NCBI GenBank assembly: GCA_935421135.1
Contig: OW285193.1
Span: forward strand, 10,650,099-10,714,098
From: Bugulina stolonifera
Taxonomy: Eukaryota; Bryozoa; Gymnolaemata; Cheilostomatida; Bugulidae
Direction: 5' to 3'
Length of the DNA stretch: 64,000 nucleotides
Shown piece after piece: positions 51,829-62,678 of this stretch. The position numbers and the translations under genes are program-made. Numbering within the stretch: the stretch's first letter is position 1; each line of letters opens with the position of its first letter. Below the pieces are notes generated by a model that saw nothing but the letters and a program-made list of their open reading frames with translations, was not told the DNA's origin and ran no database searches.

Positions 51829-52373
51829 AACTTCATAGCTGGAAACACATGTGTACTAAGTGGTATAATATGTTGAACTATTTTAAAACGTTTGTGGTTT
51901 TTGTAAAGTGCAAAGGAGCAGCGAGTTCAATGCTCTGTAAATATATTTTCAATAGATTATTGAAAGGTTGTAGAATTTTGTACAGCAAATACATATTTTA
52001 TAAATTTGTATAAAAACTCCAGTTCATATTCATTTTATCGGTAAAACTCATGCAAGAAAAATGTATAAATTTTTAGTTGAAGAAAAAAGTCGTATAAGTC
52101 GGAGTTGGCTTTGCCTCATTTAACTGAATTTGAATGTTGCCAGGCTTGAAGTATGCTATCAGGCTTCAGCACGATAAATTAGTAGGAAACTTAATCATAT
52201 TAGTCACCCCGGAGAGATGTTATTAATGTGTGACCAGGCGATGGTCAACCCCCACACGCGAAGGTGAAGAGAAATCTTTTCGATCATAGTTTCTAACTGA
52301 ACTACCGTCTGCAAAATCTTATTAATAAATACGTATCTATTATTATGACACTCTATCAACAAGTCGACCACTA
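51829..52373. other. Gap between convergent GEMIN5 and forkhead genes
   Basis: About 545 bp holding the two 3' UTRs. An AATAAA hexamer overlaps the GEMIN5 stop codon at 51824-51829; more AT-rich signals lie further on. No gene. Confidence 0.6.
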
Positions 52374-55300
52374 TTAATGCCAACTGTAGTCTAAGTACGG
52401 TTTCTGTTCATCTGCGCTTCTCTCCCACATCTGGTAAGAGTCACCAACTTCTTGGAGGTCGTATCTTTCCTTATTAGCTGTCATCGTAATCAGGTCAGCT
52501 GCTGCTGTCATGGCGTTTTGTCCAATGGTATCCACTATACTCACAGACTCGTCTGCAGTGCCTATCCAGTCATTTTGATAGTCCCTGTAAATAGCCAACC
52601 ATAACATGTCAGCTGTACATGCATCTACACTACTAGTGCTCCAATAAGCTTGTCATTAAATTATATAAAACTGAAGAAGTATATTGATAAAAATCATAAT
52701 TATAGCCGGGCACCCGTTTGTAAAGTCATTAGCCATTTTATCAACAGATGGTTCTGGTATGCTTCATCATTTTTTCAATAACGCTGAGAATATAAAATTA
52801 CGTTTCCCTGCATTACTTTTAAAACTCGATGCTATGTTTTAATTACACTGACTGATTGTTGATCTATAAAATCGCTATTTGGGTTCAGTTTTTCCACGAG
52901 CAGGTGACACATAGTCAAACTAACATAAAACGACTACGGACTCTCTAGGCATATTTTTTGCAGAAATGTGCCTGCAGTGTTCATTCACTAACTAATACAC
53001 AATGTACATACAGTGACCTAGTTGGGTCAAACAGTTAAACTAGGCAAATCGTTGACAGGGTCTGTCAGCACCGCAATTGTTCCCCATATTGTAATATAAC
53101 TGATGACAGGATGTAAGAAAATGACCTCAACTAGAAAGGTTTAAATGTCGAACTACGAGACCATGTCATGCACATTGATTTGTGTAACTGGTATGAGTAC
53201 ACTGAAGGACTAATCACTTCAAGGTGCTATTGCCATCTAGCTCAGTCATGTTAGTAGTGCATGTAATATTCTCTCTTGCTACAATCTCTCATGCAACAAG
53301 TTTGGTTGGTGTGCTTTATCATGCTAGCATGCTGAGGCCGATAGAAATATCCCAATAATATTTCTACACATATTTTCTGAAATATTGCACATCATTTTGA
53401 GGTAGCCTATTTCCCAAAGTTTTAAAGAGGATAAATATGTTTCTCAATGGACAGTAAGTAGACTTTAAGATAGCACACGATCCAAATGCTATAACTAACA
53501 AAGTTAGGCAATATGCGAAGCTGTGATTCATGGTGTCTCATATACATGCACACTCACCTGTACCCAAATGGTGTCTGGTAAAGCGTTGAGTGCAGATGTA
53601 ACGCTTGTTCAGATTCTATTAGACTTGGAGACTTGTAGTCTAGCGATGGCAGGGTCTGTTGTTGGAAGTCAGTGGTGGCAGTTGGAGTGTAATACTGCAG
53701 GGTAGATGAGTAGTCTGGAAGATGAGCGGTGAATAAGTTGCTTGGAGGCTGATAAGGCTGTAACAAGCGTAATCATAACAATGTGTTATCACCCTCTACA
53801 TGTACGGTACATGTGCAGTAGTCTCGGTGTAGTCCGATAACAAAATAGCTGAACAAACTAGTGATTTACAGAAGACAAGTTTATATAATGTGCAGCAGTT
53901 TGGTTGGTATAGCAGCAATTGAGATACCCAGTTATCAGTACAGTAAAATATTACGGTAAATAAAATGCTTGTAACAACTTGGCATACCGTGAAATTAATC
54001 TAAACTCTACTCTTTATGTTTCAAATAAAATGTTTTATGACCTTCTGAGGAATAATCTGGAGGGAAGTCAATTATTTTCTAACAAATCATAAGGTTTCTG
54101 GATTCAATTGCTTATGATTTAAACAGAAGCGTAAAATTTAATCTAGTACAACTTACTGTAAATGATGAAGTAAATGCTGCTACTGTTGCTGCCGATGCTG
54201 CTGTTGCCGTTATTAATGAGTTGCCGCAGTAGTCATCAGTTGTGAGAGGGTATGCAGGGGCATTGTGTGAATAGACCGTATTCGATAGATCCATGGGCTG
54301 GGTTGGTGCAAGACTTGATGTACTGGTATAGGGATAACTGCTCGAGTTGTATAATGGAGGTGGGAAACCTAAAGTAGATACTTAATGGTGTGAAACATTT
54401 AGACATGGTCATCTTTTGGACGGGAAAATGTTTACTTGTAGTTTTTAAAGATTTCACCGATTTTACTATCTGTCGTATATGAATAGTAGTTCCAAAATTA
54501 ATTAGATAACATTGAAGTAATACATTTTGCTTGTCTTGGAAATTGCCAAATCACGATCAATACATCAACACACCATTATTTGACCTCCTTTGTTTAGAAG
54601 GCGAGTAGAATGATACCTGTGTGTCTGCCGTTAGTGTATCTCAAAGTGTATTGTGGGAAGTGACCGTAAGCCCGGGTACTTGAACGTCGTCTTTTACGTC
54701 GTTCAAACTTTCCGTCCTCAAACATTTCACTAAATTTGTATCTGGGTGAAAGGGTCCAATAGTTGCCCTGAAATATGTTAGTCAAGTTTTGTTGAACTGG
54801 TTATGCATAGTAAGACCTTGTGCCATGAAACATATTGTAATGTATAATAAATGACTCCACAACAATGCATGACCATCTAATCTAAGTAATACAAACCCTC
54901 GTTATTAGTCAAGATTAGTTATTTGGAAACCAGCTTCGCAGTTTCAGATTATTGTAAATTAATAAAACTATTATGAATTATTTCATATTTTGCTTGCAAG
55001 GAATTGTATTTATGAGCAGCCAGAAACCTGGGTGTACATCTGCAGAAATGCCCATCTACAGTCTCTGGCTTCTCATAAAGTAAGTTTATTTGCAAGAAAA
55101 ATGTAACATATAAAAACATGAATTGGCATTGCCTTTTTGCCTTGCACAAACAACATGCACCTAAATAACATAAAAGTGTGGCTATTGCACCGAGTGTGAG
55201 AAGGTGCTTTATTTATTAAAATGCTTCTATAAAATTTTTAAAAAACACCAACACTCCCCATCTATTTCAAGATAGTTTTATTAATGAATATAAATAAACT

Positions 55301-57827
55301 CTTGCAGAAATTTTTGTGTATGCAAAGTCATTTATTTCTATATGTGGTGTGCAAAGCCAGCTGTATAATATTCCTGGCAACAGACTAGACCTGTAAGAAT
55401 TCATATGGCTACAGTTGAGCTCTTAGCTATAACAACAAATATGTTGTTTTTGTTTATGTAAGACAAAATTTGTACTGTTAGAGTACTTTTATTAGTAGAT
55501 AATTATTTAAGCTGAGCAATTTTAATTGAGTTGAGTTTGACAGATTTAATTAAGAATTATCTAGTTAAGGCCACAAGTAATCTCTGTACTCTTCTCTGTT
55601 CAGCTGCATTAACCACCAGTTGAGAAAAACCAACACAATGTATTTAACAAAGCTATTAATAACTACAGTTTAAGAAATTTCCAAGCTTAGTCTAAAAATA
55701 TCCTGTATGGCCACAGGTTTAATGTAATTAAACTCAATTGCCACGAAATCTATAGCCTAGAGACTGCAGTCTCTGCTGGCTGATAATTTTGTACAATTTA
55801 CATAATTAAAATATTCTTGCAGGATCTCCTGCATGTAATTTATTTTTTCATCTAAAAATGCAATTATGGTTTACTTGACACTTATGGGGTGAACAATCAA
55901 CAGGCAAACCTGAAAACTAACTGCAATCCCCATGTATGCACACCTAAAATGTATTCACAGACTCAAAAACTACAAAATAATGAAATTTCATTATTAATAT
56001 GAAATTAAATACTACTGTAAAACACTGTACTATCAAGTGTAGCACTTTCATACTGTGCTAAATACTATATTTATTCAGTTTCATGCAGTGAATATGGATG
56101 TAAAGCACATGCACACACTTGTCTACCACTTCACTTTACCACTAGACAACTACAGTACTAATACGTCTGCACTGTACATATTACTACATATCTGACTGTA
56201 CACACCTTCTTGTCAGTGGCACCTTGCTTTGGCACTTTGATAAAGCAGTCATTAAGGCTGAGATTGTGACGGATGCTGTTCTGCCAGTTAGCCTTGGTTC
56301 TCTTAAAATACGTCCATTTGTTCATGATGGCTGTATAAATATCTCGCAGTGTCAGTTTCTTCTCCTTGCTTTCTTCCAGAACTGTTGCTATTAGCGCCAC
56401 ATAACTGTAAAATATTGGAATAAAGGTTATAGCAACCAAAATATGGATTGTTGTGTAACATTCTGCACATAAACCTGTGCTTATATTAGGATTTTTCGAA
56501 ATCCATTTTTCTCAAAACATGCAGGTTAGTACTACATGAGATAAAAAGCTGTTTGAAATACTATGTTGACATGATAAAGCAAATAATATAATGTTATATC
56601 GTGAATTTATTGTAACAGTTATTACCTCAATCCCTACACAGTGCTGTAGGGACCTAACATTTATTTTAAATTACTTATATTAGACTGTCGTTACTAACCT
56701 GAAAGCAGGTTTTTTGTTGCCCCTCGGTATCAGAGGTGGTATTCTATGACCTTTAGTCTGCTCTTTGATAAAATCAACATAGGGGTTCTTGTAACTGGCT
56801 GACTTATAACCTGATTCTTTGCTGTCGGCAAAATTTGAACTTTCGTTGCTGCAAGAATCCACTGTTCCACATTTCTCAGGACTATAGATAGTATCTTCCG
56901 AATCCGTAGAGTCTTCATTCTCTGGAATTATTAGGATAGGTAGCGCCAATAAGATATCAACAATCAATTTTCATAGTCATAGGATATATAAACCTCAGAT
57001 CTTACAGATTTTACATGCAACACACTAGTACGAATTCTCTAGTTATAAATAAACTAGTGTGTAAATTATATAAAGCAGGTGTCAAAAGATTCATATGGCG
57101 CATAATTCACTTACCTAGTTTTGGATCGTTCCATGAATTAAAGTCCGTTTTTGCACTGCCGTGTGTATGGGTCTCATAAACCATGTCTCTGTAGCTGGCT
57201 ACTCCATACTCTGATATGTATGCAGAAGGTTCCCCAGTACTGCAGAGACGGTCTACTCCTTTCCCACATTTTATCAACTCGACAGGTTGAGATTCTTCTA
57301 AATTGATATAAAGATTTAAATGAGATAAATGAATTCAAGCTCACACTAATTTGTACAAATTTCCTCAAGCATGTGCCTCAATGTAAAAGAATTTTATTAG
57401 CAGTGGTTAAAATGAAATTATACCACTAAATGCTAATTTTAATTACCAGTGAATATAATTGGTTTATTTAGAAACGCGTGTGTATTCAAGTCGAAGGTCG
57501 AGAATTAAATGATATTGTTTTTATTATTATAGTTTGATATGGTTTGTGTTGAATAGCAGAGCCCACAAAATCAAAACATTGTTTGATTATTATTCTCTTA
57601 GCTATCAATAATAAAAGTTTTCAAATGCAAAATTATGTAACACGATTATTTTATTGTTATGTAAACAAAATCAGCCGCATCACCTCCGTTCAATGACTTT
57701 TTAAACTTTCAACAAATTAGTTCAAAACGCGAACAAGTGCAACAATTGGAAATGAAAAAATTGTTTTTCAACATTCATTAAAATAAATTAAAAAGTATAT
57801 ATCACCTTTTTTCGTCGAGGCATCCAT
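52374..57827 (-). CDS. Forkhead-box transcription factor (8 exons, 466 aa)
   Basis: Sequence-specific nuclear transcription factor. Exons 5' to 3': 57806-57827 (ATG 57825-57827), 57115-57297, 56699-56921, 56206-56404, 54617-54767, 54157-54368, 53558-53757, 52374-52584; phases fit throughout and the stop is TAA. The forkhead domain spans about residues 138-235. It starts KKPAFSYVALIA, has the intact recognition helix [19 protein letters not shown], then wing 1 GNYWTLSP and a basic tail [10 protein letters not shown]. Two introns interrupt the domain, after the KPAF codons and before GNYWTL. The N terminus is acidic with a Ser/Asp/Glu cluster. The C terminus is Ser/Thr/Pro/Tyr/Ala-rich, as in activation domains. 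SYVALIA, LTL and NDCFIKVP resemble FOXL2 most, while the tail also recalls FOXI. Class is left open and no symbol is given. Confidence 0.9.
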
Positions 57828-60107
57828 ATTCCACTGCCAGCAAAAGCAAATTAGTGTTCCTATATGCCAGAATAATTCCCAGACAAGCTTTTTGTGTACA
57901 TGTTCTGTTGACAGCAGCACAGATAACAGCCAATGGCGGTTTTGACAGCAGCTATCTAAGATGATTCTAGACTGAGAGTTGTAGCCATAGCAGCCAGCAA
58001 ACATGGGTGAAGTTTGTTTACACTGCCTTAACTTGTCCTTATTGAGAACTTAGACTAGAGCAGTCTGAGTGTAGCATCTTTTAAGCAGCAGTGCGTTGTG
58101 TCGACAGCATTCGTTTCATGATTAGCGCCAGTTTGGCTCATATACTGCATGTAAGGTAAAAAATTGGTTTTTCGATCACAATGTATATTACACAAGTCAT
58201 ATAAAATTCTAGTCTAAGACATGTAGTAGCTCGTGACCAAATGTGCAAACAATCAAGGGAATTGCCTTGATTTTAATCTCAATTTTTAGTGATCATATGA
58301 GGAATATTTAATGTTTATTTCTCCCCAACTTTTAGGAACTTTGAACAAATAATAAGATTAAAAAACTCTGATAGGTAAACAAACTAGAACTAGTAGGCCT
58401 GATTCAAATATCTTATAATCCAATATTAGACCAAACTAGAAGATGCCGTTTCTCATGCTACATGCCGAATATAACCTAGCTACTTATATAGATGGTACTT
58501 ACCTTTGACCGATATTTAAATGTATTGTGTAAGTATAACACTGATTTTACACATTTATTTTAGAATATAATATTACATTTACATGTACTTACACGATCAC
58601 AGTAATGATATCGACTTTTGGTGTCCAAGAAAATATGCTTTTTGTACATGTATATAATAATCACAACGTAAATCGTAATAAACATTGTTCATTCACACAA
58701 TTTTATTAGTTAAATTAATCGCTGAGTTTTATACATGTAGCTCATCCTCATGGGGCGTAGTATGCACATCTTCACCCAGTCAATTAGTGGTGCATTATAT
58801 AAAATGTTATACAATAGTGTAGCTAACTACGCCTACTAGTAATATACTACACTATCTATAACAAGAATTAGCTAGGAACGATTTTACAAAAATTAGAAGC
58901 TGAGAGCCGAAACCCAAGCGGAATTGTAAATGTTTTGCTGTGTTGAATACAATACAGTTTTAACATGATCACAATAATAACAAGTTGGCCATTACTCGGC
59001 CTACTATTTTGATATCAATTTATTACTGGCATGCAAACTATTAGGTGCAGTAGTGTAGAAATTTAGATAACCTTATTTCCTTGTTTTTGGTTTGGGTTTG
59101 GGGTCTATCAACAAAATACAGAGAAGACAATTTCTTCTGCTTCGGTTTGTTGAAGAACAAAGGCTATCTCAAATTTCTCCACTTTTGAACCTGGTATAAC
59201 TCCATGGGCATAGCAATCAGTTGTGGAAGGTGCAGAAACTGATCCTTTATGTGAAGGTTATCAGGAAGTAGAACATATCCATCTTCTACACTTGAGATTA
59301 ATTATAATCTCCCAAATAACTGGAGACAGAATAGAATATAACCTGGCCACAAGTATCTCTACAAGTACAATCTAATTCACTGTAAGTTTTAATTATAACT
59401 AGGGTCATCAGATCAACAAATTCTATAAATAGAATGGAGATAAAATATAAGTGCACCTCTTCTGTTTTATTCTCATATCTGGAACATGTTTTACCACAAT
59501 AGAGAGACAGACAGACAATATTAATCGACGCAGCCAGTTACTAAGCAGCATGAAAAACAATATTTATTATTTCCATCCAGGCCATTTACTATAAACTGGA
59601 CAAAGCTGATGATAGTAGAAAAAAGTTGTTTTCTAATGAATAGCTGATCAAAACAGGACTTGTTCTTCTATACTCACTGTACTTTTGTTTAGTAAAAATA
59701 ACAGTTCTGTCAAAACCATAACCTTTACATTTATAGGTTAGGGTGCCATGCTATTGTTATGTCAGTATACATGTGTAGACATGGTTGTTGACTATGATCA
59801 TATATTTCTACTACACTTATTGTGAAAACTTCTCTTGACCTGTAAACAGCACTCTTGTTAACATTTTGGTTTATATTATAGAACAATTTTGTTATTAAAA
59901 ATAAAATAACTTACAAAAATTTAGTATTTTGTCAAAAACTCATTCTCTGAACTGGATGATCAGACATGACCAGTTCTGTGGCATTTTCGATATTATGTAA
60001 AATTGTAGAGCTATGATCCTCATGTGTTATTCACTTTACATTCTATTAAAATTTGCTGATGCAATAGTTTGTCCTTAAAATATTTTGCTTTGTAACCCCA
60101 TACCCAG
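57828..60107. other. Intergenic or 5' region between the forkhead gene and an unidentified plus-strand gene
   Basis: The first part must hold the forkhead promoter. On the plus strand there are coding-looking stretches at about 59122-59193 and 59214-59357 that could be upstream exons of the next gene. They could not be joined in phase: the gap between them is only about 20 nt, too short for an intron. Otherwise nothing supported. Confidence 0.45.
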
Positions 60108-61994
60108 AAACTGGGAAGGTAGCTATTGCAGCATATCTAGGTGCATGTGAAGTAAAGGTGTATCAGTTCAAAGATGGAATATTTGGTTCACACAGTCTGT
60201 CTCTCTTCATCTGTCCATATGATTTGTTATACAGAAGGTTAGTCAGCATATGTCAAAGCAATAGCCACAGCCTGGCAGCAGGTACTTTGTATATGATGTT
60301 TACCCTATCCAGTGGAATGTTATATTATAACACTGAGTTTATATCATTCTAAAAATCTTTCTGTTTGTAAATTTTAATGTGCTTCAAATTTATATTTCTA
60401 TTACAGTGTATATGTTTCCTGGAATTCAGGATTATATGAGTGACTTTCTATCTTTCTCGCAATGCAGTGGACACAAGCTAGTAGAAGCTGCTGTAGATGG
60501 GCTTCATATAAAGCTGACCAAATGTGCTGCTGAGCTATTGTGGAAGAACTCCTTTATTAGTTGGAGTCTGTACAGGGTGGAAGGTAAAATATAGTGAACT
60601 CCTACCTTGCAGTGTTATTGTGGAATGTACATTCACTACACATACAAATACAGGTGTGCATGTGTATTATATTGTTACATTCTGTGCGTGATATACATGT
60701 ACAACGTATGTACTGTGAACAGGAGGGCAAGGAGGGAATTTACTTCCTCATAATCTGTCCAAACACAAATTTTTGTTGGTTTAAATTTTCAAAATTGAAA
60801 TTTCAGCAGTCTGATAGTAATTCTGTGGCTTATTTGTTTAGATTTGATTAAGAACATTTTAAGCTATTTTAGTATCAGTCTGGGCAGCCCAGATACTCTG
60901 GCCTGGGCTTTTTGGCTTTTGCCCCCTTCAGCCAAATGTAGTTGTCACAGCCCTGACTGTAGATATACACATACAGCTAATATATATTTATGTAGTAAAT
61001 TCAGAAACAAAAATAATTAAAACTATTTTATTACTATTGGTTTCTTGTACACAACACTCACCAAATAAAAGAGCTCTGACCAGTGTCTTACATGAATATA
61101 TTAGTAAGGAAACAGTTTCAGCTATTTGACCCTGAAATTTGTGCTACTGAGCCACTATTCCCTATAGATGTATGTAAGTACATGTATACATACATCTTCA
61201 ATGCAAGAGACAGCAACGTTACAGTATGCTGTCACAGACTAGGTTGGAGTCGTGCACTCTCCCCAATGATATGAAATACTACCTCTCTCATTTTATAGGT
61301 CAGTCAACAGTAGGCTACAGAAGTGCCACTCTGTGTAATCAGTACAGGTAACACAAACTAAGCACTGCGTAAGTCTAATTACATTGTATTCATACCAACA
61401 CTGGAGCTGCTCCCTCCCGACGCTTGGTTTGTAGGGCTCTATGACTTCATACAGTTGTTTACGTTAGGTTGTTTCATAGTTGTCTTCTCCTGATTCGCTG
61501 TGCTACATCTTTTGGGCCACTCCCCTTTAACATGAATTCCAACATAATTTTGGCCTACAATGTATAATAATACTATATTGAAATATTTTGTATAGTGTTT
61601 AGGTGCAGATAGGCTTCCACAAGTGTGATTTATTGTCTGCTGTTGTATTATAGGGCAAATTATACCTTCACACTGAAAAATCCCATTTCAAGCTACTTCA
61701 GTGCATTGTGTAAGGTTTACTTTGAATTACCTGTTTGAGAATGTTTTACGAAACTTAATGAAAAATTGTTTCTAGCGCTAATGCTACTGCAGCGTGATGT
61801 TTAGCTTTGGCATAATTGTGATTTATATAGTAAAACAAGCATTATATCATTCATTGTCTACCATCCATCTTGTTTGTTGTGTTTTTGTATAAATGCAGAG
61901 CTATAGAATTTCTAGAAGAAACAAAGTGCACCTCGGTAGCTTTTTCTCACAGAAGCAAGTTGCTATGAGCTGCATTAAAGTGCTTGGATACTGA
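60108..61994 (+). CDS. 3' part of an unidentified multi-exon gene (at least 6 exons, >=208 aa)
   Basis: Family not recognised. Exons with matching phases: 60108-60281, 60407-60583, 61105-61173, 61299-61347, 61654-61714, 61899-61994, with a TGA stop. The first listed exon starts after a partial codon, so more exons lie upstream. The product looks globular and rich in Cys and aromatic residues. Segments include KVAIAAYLGACEVKVYQFKD, SLFICPYDLLYRRLVSI, FPGIQDYMSDFLSFSQCSG, QLFDPEICATEPLFPID and RNKVHLGSFFSQKQVAMSCI near the C terminus. No signal peptide or membrane helix is visible in this part. Five successive phase-compatible junctions argue strongly for a real gene, although the first exon's acceptor (catacccag) is ordinary. 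Confidence 0.6.
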
Positions 61995-62678
61995 CCCCAT
62001 GGGCTCATTCCACTGCTGCTGACAAGAGGAGAAGGTGTGTACTCTATTTGCTTCCTGTTATGCTGACTTACGTTACTGATTGATAGACACCCTAGTGCTG
62101 TGGGTTATAAAGGGTACGAAAATCTGATATTGCTAACATACATAGTTTCACATAGATTAAAGATAATGTAATATATTACACATGTGTATATGTTTATGTT
62201 TACAACTAGCTGGGGCTAGTGACTGGGGTGTATATTTTTATAATATTGCAGAGTAGTTAATAGCTCATCTTGTTTTCTAAGCTTTGTAGTAAAACAAATT
62301 GGCTTGGTTTAAACAGGAGGAAACAACTCTAAATTATGTAAACTTATTGTATACTAATAGAGGTATGAATATACATGTACATGTATATGCACTGGGGTCT
62401 ACACCCCATATTGTATATTGCATTGTTTTGTAAAATGACTGTAAATGACTCTTGGTTTGAAGCAATACTGCGGATATTTAGATGGAGTATACAATATGTG
62501 TATACTCCATGTGCATGCATATATTCATCATCATCATCATATTATACACATATATAATGTAGTATTTTGTACATACATATGTACGTTACATTGCAATAAT
62601 AGTTAGTAGTTGTCATTGTTATTTTATGGCCTATTCGTATAATTTCAGGTGACTTTTATTTAGCTGTGAAAACCTAAG
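61995..62678. other. Intergenic or 5' UTR region
   Basis: Short AT-rich spacer with TACATGTA palindromes and an (atc)n run near 62525. An acceptor-like tttcag at about 62643-62648 precedes the next start codon and may end a 5' UTR intron. Confidence 0.5.

Noticed and set aside
52374..57827. FOXJ1 assignment, prompted by the neighbouring possible ciliary gene FHAD1
   Set aside because: The domain lacks FOXJ1 features: it has SYVALIA and CFIKVPKQ...KGNYWTL rather than the FOXJ1 pattern of SYATLICMA and GKGGFWRIDP.
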